From CAVSRC01 sp963830205 (GTDB lineage Bacteria; Pseudomonadota; Alphaproteobacteria; Rhizobiales; Kaistiaceae), in assembly GCA_963830205.1 (NCBI GenBank), contig CAWHLP010000033.1:1-64000 (forward strand): 64,000 bases of DNA, in the 5' to 3' direction. Both the position numbers and the translations under genes were made by a program. Every line of letters starts with the position of its first letter. Position 1 is the first letter of the stretch. A model generated the notes under the pieces. The model did no database searches. It was not told where the DNA came from and was given only the letters and a program-made list of their open reading frames with translations. This document shows positions 51,127 to 58,971 of this stretch, piece by piece.

Positions 51127-52443
51127 ATGGACGTCCTGATGCCGCAACTCGGCGAGACCGTGTCGGAAGGCAAGATCATCAAGTGGCTGAAGGCGGTCGG
51201 TGACAGCGTCGCCGTCGGCGACAATCTCTGCGAGATCGAGACCGACAAGGTGACCGTCGAGGTGCCGGCGATCGCCGCGGGCGTCATCCGGGCGATCAAT
51301 GTCGACGCGGGCACGGTCGCCCCGGTTGGCACCGTCATCGCCGTGGTCGGCGGGGCAGGTGAGGCGGCCGCCGTCGCCATACCGACAGTCGCCGCCACGC
51401 CGGCCGCCGCCGCGCCCCTGATCGCTCCCGCACCTCGGGCAAACGGCGTCCGACCCGCGACCGAGCGGCCCCGCCGCGATCCGTTCGAGGAGGTGGTCAC
51501 GCCGCCGCGCAATTTCGGCTCGGCGCGCCTCGGCAACGGCATGCGCGTGACGCCACTCGCCCGCCGGCTCGCCGCCGATGCCGCGATCGATCTCGCGCGC
51601 CTGGCCGGCTCCGGCGGCCACGGCCGTATCACCGGCAAGGACGTCCGCGAGGCGGTCGCCGCCCGGCCGCAGGCGATGCCGTCGCTGGCCCGCGCCGAGA
51701 CCTTCGCGGAGCTGATCGGCGAGGTCCACCGTGGCCGCCCGCACGAGATCGTGCCGGTCGACGGCATGCGCCGCACCATCGCCCGCCGCCTGACCGAGGC
51801 CAAGGTGTCGATCCCGCATTTCTACCTGTCGGCCGACGCGGCGATCGACCGGCTGACCCGCCTCCGCGAGGAGGTGAATGGCGATGCGCCCAAGGATGCC
51901 GCCGGCAATCCCGCCTACCGGCTGTCGCTCAACGATTTCATCATCAAGGCGATGGCGCTCGCCCTCCAGGCGGTGCCGCGCGCCAACGCCATCTGGTCCG
52001 GCGACGGCATCATGGCCTTCCGCCATTCCGACATCGCCGTCGCGGTCGCCGTCGAGGGCGGGCTGCTGACCCCGGTCATCACCGCCGCCGAAACCAAGTC
52101 GCTGTCGTCCATCTCGACCGAGATGAAGGCGCTCGCGGCCAGAGCCCGCGACCGCGCCCTGGAGCCGCACGAATACCAGGGCGGTGTCACCACCATCTCC
52201 AATCTCGGCATGCATGGCGTCCGCGAATTCTCGGCGATCATCAATCCGCCCCAGTCGACAATCCTCGCCATCGGCGCCGCCCGCCGCGAGGCCGTCGAGA
52301 CCGACGCGGGCGGCGTCGCCTTTGTCGGTCGCATCGCGGCGACGCTTTCCTGCGACCACCGCGTCATCGACGGGGTTCTCGGCGCCGAGCTGATCGAGAG
52401 CGTCCGCGCGCTTCTCGAGAACCCGCTGCGGCTCATCGTGTGA
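51127..52443 (+). CDS. Dihydrolipoamide acyltransferase (E2)
   Basis: A 438-residue E2. The N-terminal lipoyl domain carries the target lysine Lys41 in EIETDKVTVEV; an Ala/Pro-rich linker follows; the E1/E3-binding domain is at about residues 140-178 (VTPLARRLAADAAIDLARL, GHGRITGKDV); the catalytic domain ends with SCDHRVIDGVLGA, His411 and Asp415 being the acyltransferase residues. The start at 51127 follows GGAGGG; the open frame upstream runs through a repeat and is not coding. It completes the complex with the E1 genes; no E3 (dihydrolipoamide dehydrogenase) gene is nearby. Confidence 0.93.
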   Translation: MDVLMPQLGETVSEGKIIKWLKAVGDSVAVGDNLCEIETDKVTVEVPAIAAGVIRAINVDAGTVAPVGTVIAVVGGAGEAAAVAIPTVAATPAAAAPLIAPAPRANGVRPATERPRRDPFEEVVTPPRNFGSARLGNGMRVTPLARRLAADAAIDLARLAGSGGHGRITGKDVREAVAARPQAMPSLARAETFAELIGEVHRGRPHEIVPVDGMRRTIARRLTEAKVSIPHFYLSADAAIDRLTRLREEVNGDAPKDAAGNPAYRLSLNDFIIKAMALALQAVPRANAIWSGDGIMAFRHSDIAVAVAVEGGLLTPVITAAETKSLSSISTEMKALAARARDRALEPHEYQGGVTTISNLGMHGVREFSAIINPPQSTILAIGAARREAVETDAGGVAFVGRIAATLSCDHRVIDGVLGAELIESVRALLENPLRLIV

Positions 52444-52602
52444 CCGGCCGCGCCTCCATCCACGGGCTCGCTTTCACCGGCGCTTCCGAGCGGCGCGGCG
52501 GATTTTCCGTGGCGCCCGGCGGCGGAGCGCGATATGCAGGCGCCTTGACGGGCTTCGCTGCGTGCGGCCAAGCTGGGCAGACAATCCAACTCGGCAGACA
52601 GA

Positions 52603-53334
52603 ATGCGCCAGACCTCCGAAAGCAAGGCAACTCCGAACAACAACGGGCTGCCGGTGGTCAAGAGGCGCGCCGCGCCGCTGCGCCGCGATGTGGTCGATGC
52701 CCTGCGCCAGGCGATCGTCGAGGGCCGTCTGGCGCCGGGAGCACGCCTGATCGAGCGCGAGCTGATCGACATGACCGGCGTCTCGCGCACGGTGATTCGC
52801 GAGGCGCTGCGCCAGCTCGAATCCGAATCGATCGTCGAGACGATTCCCAACAAGGGGCCGATCGTCCGCCAGTTGACGCAAGCCGAAGCCAAGGATCTCT
52901 ACCTCATCCGCTCGGTGCTCGAGGGCCTCGCGGCCCGCATGTTCGTCTCGAACGCGACGCCAGCCGACCTCGTCGCCCTCAAGGACGCGCTCGACCGGAC
53001 GGCCGCGGCCTACAAGGACAACGTCCCCGAGGCGATCCTTGCGGTGAAGAACGAGTTCTACAACATCCTCTTCGTCGGCGCCGGCAGCGAGACCCTGTCG
53101 TCGATGATCTCGACGCTCTATGCCCGCATCTGGCGCTGGCGCGCCCTCGGCCTCGGCCATGCCAAGCGCTCGCCCGGCCGCTCGAAGCAGAGCGTCAGCG
53201 CGCTCCGCGAACTCTATCAGGCCCTCAAGGGCAGGGACGGCGAACTGGCCGAGAAGATCGCCCGGCAGGAGGCGCTCAACGCCGCCGCCGAGATCAACCG
53301 CATCTTCGGCGAGACGGGCGCCGAGATCCTCTAG
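52603..53334 (+). CDS. FCD-type GntR transcriptional regulator
   Basis: A 243-residue repressor: winged helix at about residues 25-95 (DVVDALRQAIVEGRLAPGAR, SRTVIREALRQLESESIV) and an all-helical FCD domain after residue 105 (LYLIRSVLEGLAARM, VKNEFYNILF). The usual histidine-rich metal site of FCD domains is poor: only a few histidines occur, so the ligand may be bound differently. The ribosome site is weak. Palindromic words before the next two transcription units (53405-53426 and 54739-54755) are its likely operators. Confidence 0.88.
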   Translation: MRQTSESKATPNNNGLPVVKRRAAPLRRDVVDALRQAIVEGRLAPGARLIERELIDMTGVSRTVIREALRQLESESIVETIPNKGPIVRQLTQAEAKDLYLIRSVLEGLAARMFVSNATPADLVALKDALDRTAAAYKDNVPEAILAVKNEFYNILFVGAGSETLSSMISTLYARIWRWRALGLGHAKRSPGRSKQSVSALRELYQALKGRDGELAEKIARQEALNAAAEINRIFGETGAEIL

Positions 53335-53404
53335 CAGCCACCATTTCTGGTCGTCGGCCGCCGCTGGCTCCACCCAGCGGCGCTTGCCGCGCGCCCTCTT
53401 TCTA

Positions 53405-53426
53405 CGTAATATTACCGTAATACGGT
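53405..53426. promoter_or_regulatory. Candidate FCD/GntR operator cluster with CGTAATACG
   Basis: Overlapping palindromes: GTAATATTAC (53406-53415), ACCGTAATACGGT (53414-53426) and within it the 9-mer CGTAATACG (53416-53424), which has the GT-N3-AC core of FCD operators. CGTAATA appears twice as a direct repeat. The cluster ends 33 bases before the propeller gene. The same 9-mer occurs inverted at 54747-54755. Confidence 0.65.
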
Positions 53427-53459
53427 ACGACGCTGGGAAAGGGAGGAATCATCGTCGCC

Positions 53460-54680
53460 ATGGGTCAGGACGTCCCCATCATCCAGGGCTTCAGGTTCCT
53501 GGCCCAGCACGCGCTCGCCGGCTTCGGCGGTCTCGGCGAGGGCATGGCGATCCAGATCGCGCCGGACGGGCGCCGCATCCTGTGGCTGGCCCACGAGAGC
53601 GCGCCCAAGAACTTCACCGCCGTCGACGTCAGCGACCCGCGCGCACCGAAACTGGTCGTGCAGACCGACCTGCCCCAGGCCTACATGCGCTCCAATTCGC
53701 TCGAGGTGGTCGGCAACCTCATGGCGGTCGCCTACCAGACCAGGAGACCGGGCCAGCAGCCCGCCGGCATGGAGCTGTTCGATGTGTCGCGGCCGGAAGC
53801 GCCGCGCTCGGTCGGCTTCTTCGACGCCTCGGGGCCGCATTCGCGCGGCGTCCATCAGCTCTGGTTCTGCGACGGCGAATACGTCCACATGTCGGCGGGC
53901 GCACCGGATTTCCAGTCGCACCGCCCGGGCGACGACCAGTTCTACCGCATCGTCGATGTGCGCGACCCGGTGAAGCCGGTCGAGGTCGGCCGCTGGTGGC
54001 TGCCGGGCGTGCGCGTCGGCGACAGCGAGGCCCCGCCGGTCCAGCCCAATCCGGCAGGCGCCGGCTTCCGCGTCCACAACACCAACGTCTATCCGGAGCG
54101 CCCGGATCGCGCCTATCTCGGCTGTGTCGACGGCGGCGTCGTCATCCTCGATATCGCCGAAAAGAGCCGGCCCAAGGTCGTCTCACGCTGGAACAACGCG
54201 CCGCCCTATCTCGGCTTCACCCACACCGTGCTGCCGCTCTTCGAACGCGGCCTTCTCATCGTCACCAACGAATCGATCAAGGACGCCGCCGCCGACTGGC
54301 CCAAGCTCATGTGGGTCGTCGACGCGCGCGCCGAAGACAACCTGGTGCCGATCGCGACCCTGCCGCTGCCGCCGCCCGACGAGTTCCGCCATCGCGGCGG
54401 CCGCTTCGGCGCCCACAACGTCCACGAGAACGTTCCGCTGCCGACCTCCTTCCAGTCCGAGGACATCATCCTCGGCACCTTCTTCAACGGCGGCCTCCGG
54501 GCGTTCGACATCTCCAATCAATACCAGCCGCGCGAGATCGCCTGCTTCGTGCCGCCGGCGCCCACCGGCTCGCCCGCCGGCGCCGCCCAGTTGAACGACG
54601 TCTTCGCCGACGAACGCGGCATCGTCTACGCCGTCGACCGCTTCACCGGCGGGCTCTACCTGCTCGAAATGGCCTTCTAG
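53460..54680 (+). CDS. LVIVD-repeat beta-propeller protein
   Basis: A 406-residue protein with repeated strand motifs of the LVIVD type (FTAVDVSDPRAPKLV, MELFDVSRPEAPRSV, FYRIVDVRDPVKPVEV, VVILDIAEKSRPKVV, RAFDISNQYQPREIA). Histidines are clustered in conserved turns (SGPHSRGVHQLW, GFTHTVLP, GAHNVHENVP), suggesting a metal or ligand site in the propeller centre. No signal peptide is seen. The family is uncharacterised; relatives are found beside sugar-acid or sulfonate genes. The ATG lies after GGGAGG at a slightly long distance (about 15 bases). It appears monocistronic but shares an operator word with the next operon. Confidence 0.8.
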   Translation: MGQDVPIIQGFRFLAQHALAGFGGLGEGMAIQIAPDGRRILWLAHESAPKNFTAVDVSDPRAPKLVVQTDLPQAYMRSNSLEVVGNLMAVAYQTRRPGQQPAGMELFDVSRPEAPRSVGFFDASGPHSRGVHQLWFCDGEYVHMSAGAPDFQSHRPGDDQFYRIVDVRDPVKPVEVGRWWLPGVRVGDSEAPPVQPNPAGAGFRVHNTNVYPERPDRAYLGCVDGGVVILDIAEKSRPKVVSRWNNAPPYLGFTHTVLPLFERGLLIVTNESIKDAAADWPKLMWVVDARAEDNLVPIATLPLPPPDEFRHRGGRFGAHNVHENVPLPTSFQSEDIILGTFFNGGLRAFDISNQYQPREIACFVPPAPTGSPAGAAQLNDVFADERGIVYAVDRFTGGLYLLEMAF

Positions 54681-54738
54681 GCCGCACCCGAATTCGCCCG
54701 CAGCGCATCCTCTTTCGCATTGACTCATCCAATAATCC

Positions 54739-54755
54739 CGTAATATCGTATTACG
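54739..54755. promoter_or_regulatory. Candidate FCD/GntR operator, perfect 17-bp inverted repeat
   Basis: CGTAATA-TCG-TATTACG has perfect 7-bp arms around three bases. Its right half CGTATTACG is the exact reverse complement of the 9-mer CGTAATACG in 53416-53424. It lies 37 bases before the oxidoreductase start, probably overlapping the promoter of the 54793-58054 operon. Confidence 0.7.
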
Positions 54756-54792
54756 CGATGATGAAACGAAGAAGATTGATCGCAGGCAGAGA

Positions 54793-55872
54793 ATGACCGC
54801 AGGCAAAGTCAAACTGGGAATTGTCGGCCTCGGCCGCTGGGCGCGGGTGCTCACCAACGCCGCCAGGCTCTCCGACAAGCTTGAGATCGTCGCCGGCTTC
54901 AGCCGCTCGCAGGAGAAGCGCGACGCATTCACCCGCGACACCGGCATCGAGACGGCGGCGACGCTGGAAGCGCTGCTCGCCCGCAAGGACATCGCGGGCG
55001 TCATCCTCACCGTCCCCAACGAGCAGCACCTGCCGGTCGCGGCAGAGGTCGCCCGCGCCGGCAAGCACGTCTACACCGAGAAGCCGATCGCCAGCACGCT
55101 CGAGGACGGGATGGCCATCGAGGCGTTGCAGAAGACCCATGGCATCACGGTGACGGTGGGCCACAGCGCGCGGCTGCTCGGCGGCATCCGCGCCATGCGC
55201 CGCGCCATCGACGCCGGCGAGCTTGGCCGGGTCGGCTTCATCGAGGCCAACTTCTCCAACGAGCGCGCGCTCGAACTCACCCCCAACACCTGGCGCTGGT
55301 ACAAGGACCGCGCCCCCGGCGGGCCGCTGTCGCAGCTCGCCATCCACATGTTCGACGTCGTCCACTATCTCGGCGGCGACGTCACCGAGGCGACCTCGAT
55401 CGCCTCCAAGCTCTCTCCCGTCGGAGCCGAAGTCGACGATCAGTCGATGACGCTGCTCAAGTTCGCCGACGGCAAGGTCGCCTATGTCGGCACCTGCTGG
55501 ACGTCGCCCGGCGTCTTTGCTGTTCGCGTCTTCGGCTCCAAGGGCCTGATGCACTACGAGATCGACTTCGGCACCTGGGACACGCCGGAGAAGCTGCGCG
55601 CCAGCTCTCTGCTCTACATCCAGCGCGGCAAGGACGGCTATGCCGACCGCGAGGTCCTGCAGGAGCCGGACTCCAACATGTTCCGCGCCGAGCTCGAGCT
55701 CTTCGCCGAGAGCTGCCGCACCGGCAAGGCCAACGAGCTCAGCGCCGCCAACGGCAATGCCGCCGTCGCCTGCGTCTATGCGGGCCTGCGCTCGATCGAG
55801 CGCAACGGCGCCCTGGTCTCGCTGGCCGAGGTGCGTGAGGCCGCCTCGTCGAAGATCCTGGAGAGGGCCTGA
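54793..55872 (+). CDS. Gfo/Idh/MocA family NAD(P)-dependent oxidoreductase
   Basis: A 359-residue sugar or cyclitol dehydrogenase. The Rossmann motif is GIVGLGRWARVLTNAARL at the N-terminus, the catalytic EKPIA motif is near residue 96, and GGPLSQLAIHMFDVVHYLGG near 180 carries the substrate-site residues (Asp and His). Such enzymes oxidise inositols, sugars or sugar derivatives at a ring hydroxyl. It heads an operon with a creatininase-fold hydrolase, a cupin and a 2-hydroxyacid dehydrogenase, spaced by 3 bases or less. An operator-like inverted repeat precedes it. Confidence 0.9.
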   Translation: MTAGKVKLGIVGLGRWARVLTNAARLSDKLEIVAGFSRSQEKRDAFTRDTGIETAATLEALLARKDIAGVILTVPNEQHLPVAAEVARAGKHVYTEKPIASTLEDGMAIEALQKTHGITVTVGHSARLLGGIRAMRRAIDAGELGRVGFIEANFSNERALELTPNTWRWYKDRAPGGPLSQLAIHMFDVVHYLGGDVTEATSIASKLSPVGAEVDDQSMTLLKFADGKVAYVGTCWTSPGVFAVRVFGSKGLMHYEIDFGTWDTPEKLRASSLLYIQRGKDGYADREVLQEPDSNMFRAELELFAESCRTGKANELSAANGNAAVACVYAGLRSIERNGALVSLAEVREAASSKILERA

Positions 55873-55875
55873 CCC

Positions 55876-56679
55876 ATGCCGCCCTCCCGCCTCTTCACCA
55901 ATCTCACCCAGCCGGAAATCGCCGAGCAGTTCCGCCGCAATCCGCTGGTCATCATGCCCACCGGCAGCGTCGAGCAGCACGGTGCGCATCTGCCCACCGG
56001 CACCGATTCCTTCGCCGCCGAGATGATCGCCGAGGCGGTCGCCCAGCGCATGGACGGCGTCGTCCTGCCCACCCCCATGGTCGGCGTCACGCCGATGCAC
56101 ATGCCCTATGAAGGCACCGTCACCTTCACGCCCGACACCTACATCCGCGTCATCACCGAGATCTGCGAATCCTCGGCCAAGCACGGCGCCAAGATGCTGA
56201 TGATCGTCAACTGGCACGAGGGCAACATCCCGTCGCTGGCCATCGCCGCCGAGGACCTGCATCGCCGCGTCGGCATGACCGTGCTCACCGTGCAGGCCTG
56301 CTATGTCGCCGAGGAGATGTTCGGCAGCCAGTGCAACGGCCTCACCCACGGTGGCGAGATCGAGGCGCTGGCGGTGCTCGCCTGCCGGCCGGAGCTGGTC
56401 CATCTCGAACGCATCGACCGTTCCTCCGATCACGTCCGCGGCCAGCACATGGACAAGCTGCGCCGCACGCGCAGCTACCAGCCGGTGCTCACCGACATCC
56501 GCAACATCGCGCCGACCGGCTGGTACGGCAGCCCGGCGGGGGCGACCGAGGATCGCGGCCTCGACATGGTCGAGGCGATCTCCGACGCCATCGCCGCCGA
56601 GGCGACGCTGCTCTTCGATCAGCTCAGCCGCGTCCTCGGCGGCACCGCGGAAGTCAAGCGCCTGCGCGAGGTGACCTGA
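55876..56679 (+). CDS. Creatininase family amidohydrolase/hydrolase
   Basis: A 267-residue creatininase-fold metallohydrolase. Metal-site landmarks: PTGSVEQHGAHLPTGTDSF near residue 30 (Glu, His, Asp), NWHEGNIPSLAIAA near 112 (NGHxxN in classic members), and GGEIEAL near 155. Members include creatininase, mycofactocin peptidase and the IolN-type diketo-inositol ring hydrolase, which works after a Gfo/Idh/MocA dehydrogenase as arranged here. The reaction may therefore be C-C or amide hydrolysis of the ketone made by the preceding enzyme. It starts 3 bases after the upstream stop and shares a base with the next start. Confidence 0.88.
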   Translation: MPPSRLFTNLTQPEIAEQFRRNPLVIMPTGSVEQHGAHLPTGTDSFAAEMIAEAVAQRMDGVVLPTPMVGVTPMHMPYEGTVTFTPDTYIRVITEICESSAKHGAKMLMIVNWHEGNIPSLAIAAEDLHRRVGMTVLTVQACYVAEEMFGSQCNGLTHGGEIEALAVLACRPELVHLERIDRSSDHVRGQHMDKLRRTRSYQPVLTDIRNIAPTGWYGSPAGATEDRGLDMVEAISDAIAAEATLLFDQLSRVLGGTAEVKRLREVT

Positions 56680-57077
56680 TGGTGAGGGTCATCGCCCAGA
56701 AGGACGTGAGAGCGATGCAGCTGCCCGGCCGCCGGGCGCTGGAGATCGTCGGCCTCGGCGCCGGCTCGCGCAATTCGACCGTCCGTCTGGTCGAGATCGA
56801 CCCCGACCGGCCGGGCGACAAGCGCCGCGGTCCGCACGTCCATCACGGCTTCGAGGAGTGCATCCACGTTCTCGCCGGCGAGGGGGTGACGCGCACCGAT
56901 GCCGGCGAATACCCGGTCGCCGCTGGCGACACCGTGCTGGTTCCGGCCGACGAGCGCCACGCCACCTATAATACCGCGGCGAGCGTTCTCCGCCTGCTCT
57001 GCTTCTTCCCGGTCAGCGACATCCGTCCCGGCACCGAGGAATTCGCCTCGTGGGACTCCAGCGAGCGGGTCGGCTGA
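56679..57077 (+). CDS. Cupin domain protein
   Basis: A 132-residue single cupin barrel. Metal-binding motif 1 is PHVHHGFEECIHVLAGEG (His, His, Glu) and motif 2 is VPADERHATYN (His), so a mononuclear metal site is probable. Functions of such small cupins range from sugar epimerase or isomerase to dioxygenase; the operon suggests an isomerase-like step on a keto-sugar acid. ATG shares a base with the previous stop (TGATG) and the same pattern links it to the next gene. Confidence 0.87.
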   Translation: MVRVIAQKDVRAMQLPGRRALEIVGLGAGSRNSTVRLVEIDPDRPGDKRRGPHVHHGFEECIHVLAGEGVTRTDAGEYPVAAGDTVLVPADERHATYNTAASVLRLLCFFPVSDIRPGTEEFASWDSSERVG

Positions 57078-58054
57078 TGTCGGATGTGCTCTGTCTCCGT
57101 CCTGAGGCCGATTTCACCCGCGTCGGGGTGGCGCCGCCGGTGCAGCTGAAGATCGCCTACATGGCGCCCGGCGACACCGCCATGCCGGCGACGCTGAAGG
57201 CGGCGCGCGCTTTGGTGATCCCCGCCGTCGGCGACAAGCTGCCGCTCGCTTTGTTCAGCGACAGCGCCATCCGCCTGGTGCAGGTCACCGGCGCCGGCGT
57301 CGATCGCGTCGATACCGGCGGCCTCAAGGAGCTCGGCATCCCGGTCGCCAACGTCCCCGGCGGCAGCAACGATGCGCTGGCCGAATACGCCGTGTCCTGC
57401 GCCGCCGTCCTGCTCAGGCGCTTCACCCAGTCGACCGCCGCCATCCGCAGCGGCACCTACGCCCAGTTCCGCGGCCGCATGCTTGGCGAGGGCGTCAGCG
57501 GCCTCGACGGGCTCATGGTCGGCATCGTCGGCATCGGCGTCATCGGCCGGGCGGTCGCCCAGCGCTTCAAGCAGGCGGGCGCCCGCATCGCCTTCTACGA
57601 CCCGGCGCCGGAAAGCGCCTCTACCGCCGCGGCGCTCGGCGCCAAGGCGCTCGACCTCGACGGCCTGCTCGCCGCGGCCGACGTGGTGTCGCTGCATGTG
57701 CCGCTGCTGCCCGCCACCAGGAACCTCATCGATGCCGAAAAGCTGGCGCTGATGAAGCCCGGCGCCATCCTCATCCAGGCCTCGCGCGGCGGCGTGGTCA
57801 ACGAAGCGGCGCTAGCCGCGGCGCTCGAAGCCGGCTGGCTCGGCGGCGCCGCCGTCGATGTCTATTCGAGCGAGCCGCCGGCTCCCGACAACCCGCTCAT
57901 CACCCTTTCTGAGCCCGCTGCCGAGCGCACCATCCTGACGCCGCACATCGCCGGCGTCACGCGCCAGTCCTGGGCCTACCTGTTCCGCACCGCGTGGCAG
58001 AACGTGACGCGCGTGCTGATCGACAACCAACCACCGGAGCACGTCGTGCGATGA
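57077..58054 (+). CDS. D-2-hydroxyacid dehydrogenase (NAD-binding)
   Basis: A 325-residue dehydrogenase of the D-isomer-specific family. NAD motif GIVGIGVIGRAVAQRF is near residue 155; catalytic residues are Arg in ASRGGVVNEAAL, Glu in DVYSSEPPAPDNPL, and His in TPHIAGVTR. The family reduces or oxidises 2-oxoacid/2-hydroxyacid pairs such as lactate, glycerate or related sulfonated acids. It is the last gene in the tight operon from 54793 and precedes the importer genes by 89 bases, a gap that contains a small GGCGCC-GCC-GGCGCC hairpin at 58097-58111. Confidence 0.9.
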   Translation: MSDVLCLRPEADFTRVGVAPPVQLKIAYMAPGDTAMPATLKAARALVIPAVGDKLPLALFSDSAIRLVQVTGAGVDRVDTGGLKELGIPVANVPGGSNDALAEYAVSCAAVLLRRFTQSTAAIRSGTYAQFRGRMLGEGVSGLDGLMVGIVGIGVIGRAVAQRFKQAGARIAFYDPAPESASTAAALGAKALDLDGLLAAADVVSLHVPLLPATRNLIDAEKLALMKPGAILIQASRGGVVNEAALAAALEAGWLGGAAVDVYSSEPPAPDNPLITLSEPAAERTILTPHIAGVTRQSWAYLFRTAWQNVTRVLIDNQPPEHVVR

Positions 58055-58143
58055 GGCCCGTGGCGACGGAGTGATCCGGTGAACGGCATGGGAAACGGCG
58101 CCGCCGGCGCCCAAGAAGGCATCCGTCTGGGAGGACGAACAAG

Positions 58144-58971
58144 GTGAGTGTGACGGGAACAGAGCTGCGCAGCACACCGCCCGATCCGGCAGCGGCATCG
58201 GCGCGGCGATCGAAGGTCGCCGCCACGCACGTGTCCAAATGGTACGGCGAGTTCGAGGCCCTGCACGACGTCAGCCTCGACATCTACGAGCACGAGTTCG
58301 TCTGCCTGCTCGGCCCCAGCGGCTGCGGCAAGACCACGTTGCTGCGCATCATCGACGGCCTCATCAAGGCCGACGAAGGCACCATTGCGCTCGATGGCAC
58401 CGTGATCGGCGGCCCGCCCCGGCAGGCGGCGATGGTCTTCCAGCAGTTCGGCCTCTTCCCGTGGAAGACGGTCAGCCAGAACGTCGCCTTCCCCATGGTC
58501 ATCGCCCGCACGCCGCAGGCCCAAATCGATGAGAAGGTGCGCTGGGCGGTCGATCTGGTCGGCCTCAAGGGCTTCGAAGGGGCGTTTCCCGACAACCTTT
58601 CGGGCGGCATGCGCCAGCGCGTCGGCATCGCCCGCGCGCTCGCCTTCGGCCCCGACGTGCTGCTCATGGACGAGCCCTTCGCCTCGGTCGACGCCTATAC
58701 CCGCGAACTGCTCCAGGGCGAACTCCTGTCGATCTGGCAGCGCTTCCGCCAGACCGTCGTCTTCGTCACCCACTCGATCGACGAGGCGATCACGCTCGCC
58801 GACCGCATCGTGGTGATGAAGACCCGGCCGGGCGAGGTCTACAGCCTCTACGACGTGCCGATCGAGCGCCCGCGCAGCATCGCCAGCGTCCGCCAGCACC
58901 CGGCCTACGAGCCGCTGCGCGAGAAGATCTGGGCCGACATGCTGAGCGGCAGCGGGAGGACCGTGTCATGA
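58144..58971 (+). CDS. Nitrate/sulfonate/taurine-type ABC transporter ATP-binding protein
   Basis: A 275-residue ATPase of the SsuB/TauB class, starting with GTG 58144. Walker A GPSGCGKTT is near residue 59, the Q-loop reads VFQQFGLFPWKTV, the signature LSGGMRQRVGIARAL is near 156, Walker B LLMDEPFASVD is near 177 and the H-loop THSIDEA near 209. The FPW-T-V and DEPF words are typical of this class. Its stop overlaps the permease start (ATGA). Substrates of the class include alkanesulfonates, taurine, nitrate, thiamine precursors and aromatic acids. Confidence 0.93.
   Translation: MSVTGTELRSTPPDPAAASARRSKVAATHVSKWYGEFEALHDVSLDIYEHEFVCLLGPSGCGKTTLLRIIDGLIKADEGTIALDGTVIGGPPRQAAMVFQQFGLFPWKTVSQNVAFPMVIARTPQAQIDEKVRWAVDLVGLKGFEGAFPDNLSGGMRQRVGIARALAFGPDVLLMDEPFASVDAYTRELLQGELLSIWQRFRQTVVFVTHSIDEAITLADRIVVMKTRPGEVYSLYDVPIERPRSIASVRQHPAYEPLREKIWADMLSGSGRTVS

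Noticed and set aside
53120..54796. A 558-codon plus-strand open frame across the regulator and propeller genes
   Set aside because: It is out of frame with both recognised proteins and encodes Arg/Pro-rich sequence without any motif.
58097..58111. Hairpin GGCGCC-GCC-GGCGCC as a terminator before the importer
   Set aside because: The stem is only six pairs with a three-base loop and no T-run; it is more likely chance in GC-rich DNA.
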